NCBI RefSeq assembly: GCF_005497185.1
Contig: NZ_RJTN01000020.1
Location: 1-64,000 of the forward strand
DNA: 64,000 nucleotides
DNA from: Pectobacterium polonicum
GTDB lineage: Bacteria > Pseudomonadota > Gammaproteobacteria > Enterobacterales > Enterobacteriaceae
Direction of reading: 5' to 3'
Below the pieces are notes generated by a model, which saw only the letters and a list, made by a program, of their open reading frames with translations, did not search any database and was not told the DNA's origin. The position numbers were made by a program, and so were the translations under genes. Shown one piece after another: positions 9,581-17,552 of this stretch (the first letter of the stretch is position 1; each line of letters opens with the position of its first letter).

Positions 9581-11322
9581 TGGATATCAGACTCCTGTGA
9601 TAGTTTCAGGTTTCGTCCGGCTTCCGCCAATCCGTCCCTAGTCCCAGCTATCGCCCCCCTTCGCGCAGCCTCTTCAATGGCGGCTGGATCAGATGCGCCT
9701 CTGGCATCCACGGTGGAGTGAACCGTTACGGTGGTTTCTTTTGATGAACTGCGATTTAAAAATTGCTGGTCAAACTTCTGCCTATCGTTGTAATAACCCA
9801 TTGTTCTATCGTAATAATCCAACCCAAAATTAGAGTCTACGACACCAGCTATTTGTTGTGGTTGAACATACCCTTTGCCGTTTTCATGATCGATGATCCC
9901 CTGCATAAGGCGAGCCATCATCTGTTTATCGTTATAGTTTAATTTCTCGTTTCTACCCTTCCCTGTGGCACGAGAAAGCTGCTCTGCGTAGGCGACAATA
10001 TTATTCCCATCAGATGCAGGGGCGTAGGTATTAATTATCTCATCGATAGTGTCTTTTCCTCGACCAAAATACAGGCCAAGCTGTTGATATAAAGCCTCGA
10101 TGCCATCATCCATAGATGAAAAAACAGCAAAGCGACCATTCGCGCCATCTTCCTTTCTGGCTCCTTTTTGCCCCATGAAATTCAGGTTACCCGGATTGTT
10201 ATTTCTTATCCCTCTCGGCGCGATATTGCCCGGGATATCATTTGCATAGGGGTTAGGCCCTGTAGCTATTCTTGCCGGACGCTGAGGAACTAGGTTGTCT
10301 TTCAGTCCAAAGAACCCAAGAAAATCACTGTACGGATAGTTAATATTTTCGTTAAGCCATCTTCCCGCCTGGCGCTTGTTGTAATCCCAAGAAGATGAAG
10401 CACTATCTTTTATATTGTCGAAATCATTATAAAAATATTCCGCATAAGCCGCAGCGCCAAGAATGGGTAGATTGCTAAGAAACATCTTCCCCCCTTTTTG
10501 CGCTGCATTTATTGCGACAAGTATCGCTATACCCTTAGCGGCTTGCTCAAGATATGGCATAGCCTGGTCGAGCTTTTCTACAATCCCTTGCTTATTATCC
10601 GTTAACCATTTATCGGCACGCTCAGCGAGAGCAGTTAATTTTGGTGTTAATTTAACACTTACGGCATTGCCTAACCCCTCAAGATTAGTCGTAATGTTTT
10701 GCATTGCTGTGTTGTATTCATCAGCAATTCGGATTGTTTCAGGGGTGATCATTCGCCCTCTTTTGTTGTACTCCTCAAATTGCTGGTTAAGCCAATCGGG
10801 GCCTTTAGATAAAACATCTTGCTCTGTTGTATTTAGACCCAAAGCCTTTGTGAATTTTGTTAATGCATCAGGGTTGTTTGAAAGCTGCTGCATTTGCGAT
10901 GACATCCACATAAGCCCTGACTGTGGATTACTTAGTTCAGCCAGTTCATAAGGGTTTATTCCCGCATTACGCAAGGCCATCGGGTTAACCCTTCCCTCTT
11001 TTGCATCATCTCTGAGAGTGTTTAATTTCTCTATCGCGCTCATTGCGTCACGAACGCTGCCCCCCATCGACTCAAAAGCATATCCCCAACGGAGAACGTT
11101 GTTAGGATCAATAATGTTACGTCGAGAAAAGCGATCTAGTTCAGAGACAAACCCCGCAAATTGCCGAGTGAGTTTATCAAATCCAAACCCAGCAGTAAGC
11201 GCTGATGCCATTTGCAGCATATTGTCGGTTACGCCCTTAAACGCAGCCCTTGCCTGATCGAAACTTTTCGCGTCGGTTTCTAAACCGAGTGAAACCAGTA
11301 ATTCATCTATAGTTTCTGCCAT
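9577..11322 (-). CDS. Short tape measure protein with C-terminal muralytic-like domain
   Basis: 581 residues, short for a tape measure, which predicts a short tail. The N-terminus (DELLVSLGLETDAKSFDQAR) is typical of tape measures, with helical segments to ~350. Residues ~370-490 carry RGIRNNNPGNLNF, FAVFSSMDDGIEALYQQL and NIVAYAEQLSRATG, as in virion-associated cell-wall hydrolases such as the PM2 P5-type structural protein. It therefore probably also helps local peptidoglycan penetration. Unusually, the upstream tail chaperone gene is 2.7 kb away across inserted cargo. Confidence 0.85.
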   Translation of the reverse strand: MAETIDELLVSLGLETDAKSFDQARAAFKGVTDNMLQMASALTAGFGFDKLTRQFAGFVSELDRFSRRNIIDPNNVLRWGYAFESMGGSVRDAMSAIEKLNTLRDDAKEGRVNPMALRNAGINPYELAELSNPQSGLMWMSSQMQQLSNNPDALTKFTKALGLNTTEQDVLSKGPDWLNQQFEEYNKRGRMITPETIRIADEYNTAMQNITTNLEGLGNAVSVKLTPKLTALAERADKWLTDNKQGIVEKLDQAMPYLEQAAKGIAILVAINAAQKGGKMFLSNLPILGAAAYAEYFYNDFDNIKDSASSSWDYNKRQAGRWLNENINYPYSDFLGFFGLKDNLVPQRPARIATGPNPYANDIPGNIAPRGIRNNNPGNLNFMGQKGARKEDGANGRFAVFSSMDDGIEALYQQLGLYFGRGKDTIDEIINTYAPASDGNNIVAYAEQLSRATGKGRNEKLNYNDKQMMARLMQGIIDHENGKGYVQPQQIAGVVDSNFGLDYYDRTMGYYNDRQKFDQQFLNRSSSKETTVTVHSTVDARGASDPAAIEEAARRGAIAGTRDGLAEAGRNLKLSQESDIQ

Positions 11323-11447
11323 TGTGCTATTACCTTTTTAGAGATAGAGCCTGCCACATAGGAAAACCAGCCCAAAGAGGCAGCACAAACCATACCGGCT
11401 TCCTCAGGCTCTATTCCTAAACAGGTTCTTTGGTGGGTTTTGCGCAT
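11307..11447 (-). CDS. Possible small protein overlapping tape measure start
   Basis: A 46-codon frame from ATG 11447 ends in TAG inside the first codons of the tape measure. An internal ATG at 11390 (28 residues, hydrophobic, start MVCAASLGWFSYVAG) has a better ribosome site (GAGGAA, 5 nt). It may couple translation to the tape measure. I recognise no family, and it could be chance. Confidence 0.3.
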   Translation of the reverse strand: MRKTHQRTCLGIEPEEAGMVCAASLGWFSYVAGSISKKVIAQWQKL

Positions 11448-11462
11448 GTGGTGCGCGGATGT

Positions 11463-11487
11463 AAAAAAAGCCTGCAACGCAAGCTTT
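11463..11487 (-). terminator. Terminator after secreted protein gene
   Basis: The minus strand forms AAGCTTGC / GCAGGCTT with one mismatch and a 3-nt loop, then seven T, 9 nt after the stop of the gene at 11496. Confidence 0.7.
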
Positions 11488-11495
11488 TGATAGAT

Positions 11496-11957
11496 TTATT
11501 TAGTGCAATTATGCGGATTATCTAATGGGTTTTTTGATATATCAAATTCATAGTAAATTTTCCCTTTCATGAAGTCATCAACAGTGAATTTTATTTTTTT
11601 CGTCTTCTTTACTGCATCTCTAAATTTTTTATTTGGCATTGGTATCATTATAGAATTACCAGTATACGCCGCACCAGAATCGAGATGCCCGAAGTAATCA
11701 GAATCTATTGAAACCATTATTCCATTATTTTTTGAGATAAGATCGTTGCTAATTCCCTTTATATGAATTATTTGCATCTCAGTAACGCCACCGATATATA
11801 TTTTAACTCCGCCGCTACCGGTAGTGTTTACAGCATCAAGAGATTTATCATAAGAGACCTTTCTTTCCCACTTTCCATCCTTATATGTACATACTCCATC
11901 AACCTCAGCCATTACCGAAAACGAAAGCGCCGCCAGCAATAAAATCAATATCCTCAC
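11496..11957 (-). CDS. Putative secreted protein of unknown function (cargo)
   Basis: The likely start is GTG at 11957, giving 153 residues that begin with a signal peptide (VRILILLLAALSFSVMAEVDG) and probable cleavage after Ala. The mature part has two Cys (CTYKDGKWER near the N-terminus, NPHNCTK at the C-terminus) that could form a disulfide, and a beta-rich body. Low GC relative to neighbours suggests recent gain. It lies divergent from the gene at 12,099 with its own terminator. I do not recognise the family; superinfection exclusion or lysogenic conversion would fit but is inference. Confidence 0.6.
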   Translation of the reverse strand: MRILILLLAALSFSVMAEVDGVCTYKDGKWERKVSYDKSLDAVNTTGSGGVKIYIGGVTEMQIIHIKGISNDLISKNNGIMVSIDSDYFGHLDSGAAYTGNSIMIPMPNKKFRDAVKKTKKIKFTVDDFMKGKIYYEFDISKNPLDNPHNCTK

Positions 11958-12098
11958 ATCCTTGCCCTCAATAAACAGATCTGTAAGGAGATTATCGGCC
12001 ACGTCAGCCCAACCTTTATGCTGGTATTTTGTCAGGATTTCGCGTCGTCGGGAACGGTGGTATTGATAGCCGTTAACCACACAGCAAGGAGCACCAAG

Positions 12099-12611
12099 AT
12101 GGAAAAGTTCAATAGAACGCTACAGCAAGAAATCCTAAAGATATGCATAGCTTCCTACCCAGACATGCCAAGGCACCGCAGTTTTGACACCACAGAGGCT
12201 GCAAGGCTAACTCAAAGCGACGATGGATTGAAAGTTTTAAAGGCCAATATCCACTACATGAAAGATCATGGGTTGGTGACAATGGATCTCGCCACGGCTC
12301 GAAACCCTGCCTACATGCTCATCTCATTAAGAGCGACTGAAAAAGCTATAGATTTCATGCTTGATGACGGCGGGTTATCAGCAATACTTAATGTGCAAAC
12401 GGTAAGGCTTCATAGAGAAACAATTGTCGCGTTTGAGGATATTATAACTATCGCTAATATCCCTGAAGATGAGAAGAAAAGCTTGATTTCAAAACTTCGC
12501 GAGCTTCCGGCAGACGCCATAAAACATTTGACGTTGCAACTACTCTCTCAGGGGGTTCTGAACATACCGGCCGCAATTCAACTAATTCAAAAACTCCTCC
12601 TTCGGGGATAA
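12099..12611 (+). CDS. Winged-helix-like phage protein of unknown function
   Basis: 170 residues from ATG 12099, with AAGGAG 7 nt upstream; the longer frame from 12018 has no ribosome site. The first ~85 residues (LQQEILKICIASYPDM, FDTTEAARLTQSDDGLKVLKANIHYMKDHGLVT) look like a winged-helix fold in which EAARL and the following helix form the reading unit. The C-terminal half is helical with a hydrophobic tail (LNIPAAIQLIQKLLLRG). It opposes the direction of the late tail operon. Function unknown; a regulator or exclusion protein is possible. Confidence 0.7.
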   Translation: MEKFNRTLQQEILKICIASYPDMPRHRSFDTTEAARLTQSDDGLKVLKANIHYMKDHGLVTMDLATARNPAYMLISLRATEKAIDFMLDDGGLSAILNVQTVRLHRETIVAFEDIITIANIPEDEKKSLISKLRELPADAIKHLTLQLLSQGVLNIPAAIQLIQKLLLRG

Positions 12612-12744
12612 ATTCATCCGAGGCGCTTCGTATCGAGAAGCGCCCCCACCCCAGACTTTCACTTAGTAGAACCCAGAAATCCTCTTGTGTCTCCGCGTGA
12701 ATAAAAAAACCATTTGGACGCACAACTGCTGTGAAAATTTTCAT
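12454..12744 (-). CDS. Possible small protein overlapping the convergent gene
   Basis: 96 residues from ATG 12744 (MKIFTAVVRPNGFFIHAETQ, then EDFWVLLSESLGWGRFS) with AAGGAA 6 nt upstream. The first ~45 residues lie in otherwise non-coding sequence and look protein-like. The last ~50 overlap the opposite-strand gene by 158 nt. No family is recognised. The good start argues for it and the overlap argues against it. Confidence 0.35.
   Translation of the reverse strand: MKIFTAVVRPNGFFIHAETQEDFWVLLSESLGWGRFSIRSASDEFIPEGGVFELVELRPVCSEPPERVVATSNVLWRLPEAREVLKSSFSSHLQGY
12622..12644 (+). terminator. Strong hairpin after winged-helix-like gene (no T-tract)
   Basis: A perfect 8-bp stem GGCGCTTC / GAAGCGCC with a 7-nt loop starts 10 nt after the stop at 12611. 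No run of T follows, so it may stabilise the mRNA end rather than terminate. Confidence 0.4.
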
Positions 12745-12772
12745 TAATAGTTCCTTGCTTGTTTTATGCGTA

Positions 12773-12801
12773 TTGACTGCTCTAGGCGGTTCCGCTATCT
12801 T
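12773..12801 (+). promoter_or_regulatory. Promoter for antirepressor transcript
   Basis: TTGACT, 17-nt spacer, TATCTT. This is a good sigma-70 promoter facing the ORF6N gene and about 240 nt before its start codon, implying a long leader. Confidence 0.7.
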
Positions 12802-12837
12802 CTTTCGCACGAGGACTCAAAACCTCAGCAGAAGCGG

Positions 12838-13042
12838 TCAGAACCAACCCCGTTAGTGTTGGATTTTTTATGCCTGTCATTCAGTGAACGCACTGCGCGG
12901 TCACGCCCCGAATCAAAGTCGGGAGGGCGACTAATACAACACCCGAAAGGGGAATAAGTCCGCGGTTTCTTTTGCGCCGTTTTGAGCCTCCCGACACCAT
13001 CATCAAAAGTGGTTATCTCAAAAAAAAGCAAAAGAGGTCATT
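12838..13042 (+). ncRNA. Structured leader RNA upstream of antirepressor (IsrK-like arrangement)
   Basis: The leader contains a small hairpin (CCAAC / GTTGG) followed by ATTTTTT near 12840-12870, a tiny frame ATG CCT GTC ATT CAG TGA right after it, and a perfect 9-bp long-range pairing between GTCGGGAGG (12918-12926) and CCTCCCGAC (12987-12995). Known lambdoid phages such as Gifsy-1 have the regulatory RNA IsrK in the leader of an antirepressor mRNA. The layout here is similar, but I cannot confirm homology. It probably limits antirepressor expression in the lysogen. Confidence 0.4.
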
Positions 13043-13948
13043 ATGACTACCCAACTCTCCGCAGAAAACCTGTCAGTTATCGCCCACAATGGCATCCCTG
13101 TAATTACCACAGAGCTACTATCTCAGCTTTACGGCACTGAACCACTTCGCATCAGAAATAACCACAGCCGGAACAGAGAGCGCTTTGTTGAAGGTAAGCA
13201 TTTCTATAAGCTAACTGATTCCGAACTAAAGGATTTTAAGCACAGAGTATCTTTAAGAGACTCAGTGAAAATTCCCGTGAATATTCGAGCGCTTATACTC
13301 TGGACAGAACGCGGCGCAGCCCGTCACGCCAAAATGCTGGAAACCGATCAGGCGTGGGATGTTTTCGAGAAATTGGAAGATTTCTATTTCAGCCAGCGTG
13401 AAAAGCGAGCGGAAGAACCTGTTCGTAAAACCAAGCAATCCACCGCCAAGCAGCTTACCCCGCTGCGTCAGACTGTCGAACGTCTGATCACCTCCGGCGT
13501 CGGCAATATCTACCCCGATATCTGGAAGTTGGTTCACAAGCGTTTTGATATCGAAAACATCCAGCAATTACCGCCAGACCAAATCAATGAGGCCATTAGC
13601 TACCTCGACGGGCTGGAAGGTGAATATATCGGCAGGCAGAACGAGCTGCCGCAACAGAAAGCCCCTCTAACTGTGCGGGAGGTAAACGAGCTTGTTTGGT
13701 TATGGGACTATGCCAACAGGTCTCAAGCCCTATTCCGTGAAACATATCCGGCGATTCAAACGATGAAATCAGAATACAGTGGGCGATTCTATGATCATTC
13801 CCGTGAGTTCTCATATGTCATAAACATGGCGCGGGACGCGTTAATGAAGATTATCTCTACGGTTGACGCTCACGACCTAGACATGCAAGCAAATCTCTCC
13901 GCGTGGATTAGGATCAAGAATAACGAATTACCTCCAAGCCGCCATTAG
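13043..13948 (+). CDS. ORF6N-domain antirepressor-like protein
   Basis: 301 residues, AGAGGT 6 nt before ATG. The N-terminal ~110 residues (IPVITTELLSQLYGTEPLRI, NNHSRNRERFVEGKHFYKLT, LWTERGAARHAKML) match the ORF6N / Ant N-terminal domain of phage antirepressors. Residues ~135-301 are a separate helical domain. Antirepressors of this type inactivate phage repressors to trigger induction. It is placed far from cI, inside the tail operon and on the opposite strand, with its own promoter, structured leader and terminator, like the P22 immI and Gifsy antirepressor units. Confidence 0.8.
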   Translation: MTTQLSAENLSVIAHNGIPVITTELLSQLYGTEPLRIRNNHSRNRERFVEGKHFYKLTDSELKDFKHRVSLRDSVKIPVNIRALILWTERGAARHAKMLETDQAWDVFEKLEDFYFSQREKRAEEPVRKTKQSTAKQLTPLRQTVERLITSGVGNIYPDIWKLVHKRFDIENIQQLPPDQINEAISYLDGLEGEYIGRQNELPQQKAPLTVREVNELVWLWDYANRSQALFRETYPAIQTMKSEYSGRFYDHSREFSYVINMARDALMKIISTVDAHDLDMQANLSAWIRIKNNELPPSRH

Positions 13949-13980
13949 TTGCTACAGCGCATGGATGCGCTAAAAAGCTA

Positions 13981-14004
13981 AACCCGCAATTACGCGGGTC
14001 TTTT
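13981..14004 (+). terminator. Terminator of antirepressor gene, shared with tail chaperone end
   Basis: ACCCGC / GCGGGT stem with a 6-nt loop followed by CTTTTCTCTCTT on the plus strand, 33 nt after the antirepressor stop. The minus-strand stop codon of the frameshift product (13990-13992) lies in its loop. Confidence 0.8.
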
Positions 14005-14561
14005 CTCTCTTGCACGCTCCACGCTATCGATTGCAGCTTCAATTACAGCGTGCATGATTTGCACATCATCAATCGTGTACGTGCCATCGAGCATATCAGC
14101 CCATCTCGCCAACGGTGGGCAGGCATCACCCGCCCCCAAACACGGACGCCATAGAAACCAGTCTACGCCGCTGTCGTCTCGTTCGTCGCTGTTGCGCTTG
14201 CGCCGTTTTCGCTCCCTGCGCTGAGCTTCCAGAAAGGGCCGATGTTTTCCTTTAGGGCTTTACCCAGCAGCAGCAGATAGTTTTGGATCTGGTCTTGAAA
14301 TAGGTTTTCGGCGACAGGGATACTATCGGCATCACGCACCATTTTTCCGTTTTTGATGCACAACTCCTTTAGTCGGTTCAGCGACAATGCATCCATGCTG
14401 GCAAGCGCAACGGCTAACCCCATATCAGATGCATTGTCACCCAGCGCAGGGAGTACGCTATTTTTTGTGGCGATCTGTAGCATTTCGAGCTGGTCTTTTG
14501 CTGACGGCGTAGCACCTGTGTACAGCACACCATCAATCTCAATTTCAATACGACGTCCCAT
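13990..14561 (-). CDS. Tail assembly chaperone, -1 frameshift fusion product
   Basis: At CCCTTTC (minus strand, 14238-14232) a -1 slip leaves the chaperone frame and enters a second open frame that runs to TAA at 13990. It adds about 80 residues: first a basic stretch (LEAQRRERKRRKRN), then a compact domain (WFLWRPCLGAGDACPPLARW, ADMLDGTYTIDDVQIMH, AVIEAAIDSVERAREKRPA). This mirrors the gpG/gpGT pair of lambda and the gpE+E' pair of P2, in which a small fraction of ribosomes shift. The protein would recruit tail tube subunits to the tape measure. The second frame has no start codon with a good ribosome site of its own. Confidence 0.75.
14163..14561 (-). CDS. Tail assembly chaperone (short form)
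   Basis: 132 residues, GAGGAAACCT before ATG 14561, overlapping the tail tube stop. The sequence (RIEIEIDGVLYTGATPSAKD, then LLLGKALKENIGPFWKLSAG) and its place directly after the tube protein fit tail chaperones. It ends 69 nt after the slippery site, so this is the product without frameshift. Confidence 0.75.
   Translation of the reverse strand: MGRRIEIEIDGVLYTGATPSAKDQLEMLQIATKNSVLPALGDNASDMGLAVALASMDALSLNRLKELCIKNGKMVRDADSIPVAENLFQDQIQNYLLLLGKALKENIGPFWKLSAGSENGASATATNETTAA
14232..14238 (-). other. -1 ribosomal slippery heptamer CCCTTTC
   Basis: The frame-0 reading is C CCT TTC, a canonical X XXY YYZ heptamer. After slippage the codons are CCC TTT CTG and the frame stays open for ~80 codons to TAA at 13990. 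No other heptamer of this form lies in the overlap. Confidence 0.75.
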
Positions 14562-14965
14562 TAGGTTTCCTCGCTGTCTGCAAACTCAAAAATGAATTGT
14601 TCGTCAGAAACACTGGTTTTACCGCCGCGCGTCATTGATCCGCGGTTAACCAGTACGCCATCAAATCCCATGACAGTTTCCGCCGTTCCTGTCTGGAAAA
14701 ACGTAAACGTGGCATCTACGCCCGTTTTCTCTACTGCCAGAATCTGGCGCACCTGGTCGGAGCCGGGGATAAGATTGACTGTGACCCGTTTTGGCCGCGT
14801 CTGGCTATCCAGACGCACCGATGTTTTACCAATACCGCGTTTCAGTGTGGCGCGCGGCTCTAAATCCTCGATCGTGATTGGCGGATCGGTATCGCCGAAA
14901 TCATCAATCGGGATGCCGAATAACGTCAGGTTAGCGCCGTCAGCGCCATAGCGTTTCATTGCCAT
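14561..14965 (-). CDS. Tail tube protein (DUF3277-like)
   Basis: 134 residues. The sequence (MKRYGADGANLTLFGIPIDD, FADSEET end) and its place directly after the sheath gene fit the DUF3277 family of inner tail tube proteins. Hexamers would stack to form the DNA channel inside the sheath. Confidence 0.82.
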   Translation of the reverse strand: MAMKRYGADGANLTLFGIPIDDFGDTDPPITIEDLEPRATLKRGIGKTSVRLDSQTRPKRVTVNLIPGSDQVRQILAVEKTGVDATFTFFQTGTAETVMGFDGVLVNRGSMTRGGKTSVSDEQFIFEFADSEET

Positions 14966-14972
14966 TGTGTGC

Positions 14973-16127
14973 TTACTCTACGTTGATGTTGATTTCAGCG
15001 ACGTGACCAGCACGCGCCAGAATGACCAGCAGTGATGTCGGTGGATAAACACGCGCTTTACGCTGTGCTGATGTCATATCGAGCACATCCTCGGGCGAAC
15101 TGCGCAGCACAAAGCCGAACTGCGCCACTTTCGTTTTTCCATCGTCGGGATCGACGTATGAACCGGTACCCAGCACACCGTTATCGAAAAAGCGTTTGCA
15201 AGTGGCCGAGACAGCCGACAGCAGGCCAGCATAATCACGCGGCGTCATGGCTCGCTTAGAACCTGCATTCGCGATGTAGTTGTAACCGTCTACCTGAATA
15301 TGGTTTTTCAGTACGTCCAGATTAACCACATCATCAATAAATTCGCCGTATGACGACATCGATTTGCTGTTGATGACTCGGCTGTTATCGGTTGCGCCGG
15401 CCAATTCAATCTGAGTGAAAAACACAGCGTTTTTCGCCTTCAGTGCGTTGTATGCGCTGATGGCCAGATCGTCGCCGCTAACACCGGGCAACACCTGATA
15501 TTCACCAGTGATAGCGGTATTGATACCCGCAGGCCGGAATTTGTGGAATGCTGCCGCCAATTGCACCATGGCGTAGGCCTGTGACGCGTCAGCAGTAACA
15601 GACGACGCTGATTTGTATCCCGCGAATACATGGCGGTTGCCTTTCGATTTGAGGGTAGAAATCACATCATTGGTAACGTTCTGGTCAATGATGTTATCTG
15701 CGCTAAACGTAAACCATAGCGGGTGGCTGGCAGCATCAGACCAGTCGGACAAATCCGGCAATATTGCCGCGGTCACGTCGGCATTTTTGAGAAAATAATG
15801 GTATCGCCAAATGCGATCGTTCGCGCTGTTGATGATTTCCAACAGCGTATCGTTCGCGTTCTTCATCCACACGGTAATCGTTGGCGGTTTCGGAGTGTTG
15901 GCGAAATAGCGGGTTGCAATGCGGTAAATGTCACTGTCTGTTTTAAAATCAGCTGCGACATCGGTTACTGAGCCGTAATCGCGGAACGTATCAACCGCGA
16001 ATGTCACTCCAGCAATCAGATCCGCCACATCAGCGAACACTATCGCACTGGAAAAATCGGCATACCCCAGTCCCGCTGGCGTTAGCAGCACATTGACAGG
16101 GATGATGTTATCAACTGGATAAGCCAT
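14973..16127 (-). CDS. Contractile tail sheath protein (DUF3383)
   Basis: 384 residues. DUF3383-family pattern: VDNIIPVNVLLTPAGLGYAD near the N-terminus, NSKSMSSYGEFIDDVVNLD, and a C-terminal SLLVILARAGHVAEININVE. These proteins are the short sheath type of small myoviruses. Its presence shows that the tail is contractile although the regulation is lambdoid. Confidence 0.88.
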   Translation of the reverse strand: MAYPVDNIIPVNVLLTPAGLGYADFSSAIVFADVADLIAGVTFAVDTFRDYGSVTDVAADFKTDSDIYRIATRYFANTPKPPTITVWMKNANDTLLEIINSANDRIWRYHYFLKNADVTAAILPDLSDWSDAASHPLWFTFSADNIIDQNVTNDVISTLKSKGNRHVFAGYKSASSVTADASQAYAMVQLAAAFHKFRPAGINTAITGEYQVLPGVSGDDLAISAYNALKAKNAVFFTQIELAGATDNSRVINSKSMSSYGEFIDDVVNLDVLKNHIQVDGYNYIANAGSKRAMTPRDYAGLLSAVSATCKRFFDNGVLGTGSYVDPDDGKTKVAQFGFVLRSSPEDVLDMTSAQRKARVYPPTSLLVILARAGHVAEININVE

Positions 16128-16135
16128 CGGGATAT

Positions 16136-16660
16136 TTACCCCTCGTTAGTTAATTGAATATCGAACCCTGCGGCACGCAGTAGCTCGTATGAAACGGCGT
16201 GTTCGATGAACATGTGGATGTCGGCCTGCCAGCGCGGCTGTATACCTGCCTGCAAAATTCCGGTGAGGTTTCGGCATGTGCTGACGTGGCGCCAGGCTAT
16301 TTCGTTGCGATACAGGAATTCACTGACTGGCTGACGGAAATTAGCGTTATGCAATCGCATGATTGCGCTTTCCGCACCCTCATTGATGATGTTCACAGAT
16401 AAAATGAACTCCATCGACGTGGCGACGGTTTCGCGTACATCCTGCCACTGACCCAGCGAGGGATCCGATTCCTCTATGGCTGGAGTTAATTCGCGTCGCC
16501 GCTGCGACCAGCCGTATGCGCGAATGGGGATGGGTTTGTAGGTGGCATACAGTCCAGTTGGCGCGTCACGCCCCTGATCGGCAAGGATGACCGTTTCAAC
16601 GCCAGACGTCAGCGACACCAGTTGCTGAAACACATCGTACAGTTCGCTGATGCTCTCCAT
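16136..16660 (-). CDS. Neck / tail terminator protein (gp12-like)
   Basis: 174 residues; the start is ISELYDVFQQLVSLTSGVET. Its size, place directly before the sheath and pattern (GLYATYKPIPIRAYGW) fit the LIC_12616 / phage neck terminator family, which caps the completed tail. Assignment rests mostly on synteny. Confidence 0.6.
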   Translation of the reverse strand: MESISELYDVFQQLVSLTSGVETVILADQGRDAPTGLYATYKPIPIRAYGWSQRRRELTPAIEESDPSLGQWQDVRETVATSMEFILSVNIINEGAESAIMRLHNANFRQPVSEFLYRNEIAWRHVSTCRNLTGILQAGIQPRWQADIHMFIEHAVSYELLRAAGFDIQLTNEG

Positions 16661-17082
16661 TAGCCAGCACCTCGGTACCGCTCAACAACGGCGCGGCAGA
16701 AATTACGCCACGGCCGGTTATCGCACGACATTACGCGCCATTGCCGCACCGCCTGTCCGTCGCTAAACTCCAGAAGGTCAGCGAACTTGCCATTATCATC
16801 AGGGTATAGGTAGTTAACGCCATCATTGATGTGCACCACTCGCGCATCCTGCGGGTTAGTTGTACCGCCCATCCCCATCAGCATCTGCATGTCTTTCCAC
16901 TTCGCTGGCTGAACGTTGACGCGCGTTAGCGGGATTGTTTCGCTGGGGGTAGTCTCTTCATAGCGTCCACCTGGTCCGGTATAGCCACCAGCGCCAGCAC
17001 GAATTATCCGCACGCCGCCATCAATGGGAGAATTAAACGTCGAATCGACGTGGCCTTTCATATCCAGACCGTTACCAAACAT
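16660..17082 (-). CDS. Head-tail connector / neck protein, unassigned family
   Basis: 140 residues (MFGNGLDMKGHVDSTFNSPI start). It contains HINDGVNYLYPDDNGKFADL and a C-terminal Trp/Arg-rich end (WRNFCRAVVERYRG). The start overlaps no upstream gene and its stop overlaps the neck terminator start by one base. I do not recognise the domain; position between the gp10-like and gp12-like genes suggests a virion neck or tail completion role. Confidence 0.6.
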   Translation of the reverse strand: MFGNGLDMKGHVDSTFNSPIDGGVRIIRAGAGGYTGPGGRYEETTPSETIPLTRVNVQPAKWKDMQMLMGMGGTTNPQDARVVHINDGVNYLYPDDNGKFADLLEFSDGQAVRQWRVMSCDNRPWRNFCRAVVERYRGAG

Positions 17083-17084
17083 CG

Positions 17085-17552
17085 TCAGTCCTCCACAACG
17101 TGGGTGATTTTTCCCTTTAAGAAACCGTGATTGATAAGGGGCTTCGAGCTGCCTTTAGCCTTAATTGTTGAATCGGCGTTAGCGGGTTGAATCCCTGCCT
17201 CAATCGCTTCCTGACAGAACCCAGCGGCACGGGCTCCGATTTGATCGAGCATCTGAAACGCGGTGATTTCTCCGCGCGCAACCGCGCCAGTCAGTGCACG
17301 AAATGCCTTTTTGATTTTGTCCTGATTCTGACGAATCGGAACACGGAGAAATGAACGCTCGGGTACGCGGCCATCAGCTGAACCAAATTCCTGAACGGCT
17401 CCGATGACGGCTATCGGTGCGCCGTCTTCGTAATTGCCAGAACCAGCTGGCAGGCCAACCAACACGCGGCGTTTAGCCATAACGCGATCCTGAATCTGCT
17501 GGAGCTTCTGCGCGATCTTGTTACCTCCGCGTACCTCTGCATTGAGTTTCAT
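17085..17552 (-). CDS. Tail completion protein, HK97 gp10-like
   Basis: 155 residues. The stretch VLVGLPAGSGNYEDGAPIAV, then IGAVQEFGSADGRVPERSFL, is typical of the gp10-like tail completion family. ATG at 17552 overlaps the DUF4054 stop (ATGA). Confidence 0.75.
   Translation of the reverse strand: MKLNAEVRGGNKIAQKLQQIQDRVMAKRRVLVGLPAGSGNYEDGAPIAVIGAVQEFGSADGRVPERSFLRVPIRQNQDKIKKAFRALTGAVARGEITAFQMLDQIGARAAGFCQEAIEAGIQPANADSTIKAKGSSKPLINHGFLKGKITHVVED

Noticed and set aside
12825..13031. 68-codon minus-strand frame in antirepressor leader
   Set aside because: Overlaps the structured leader, lacks a ribosome site and shows no protein character.
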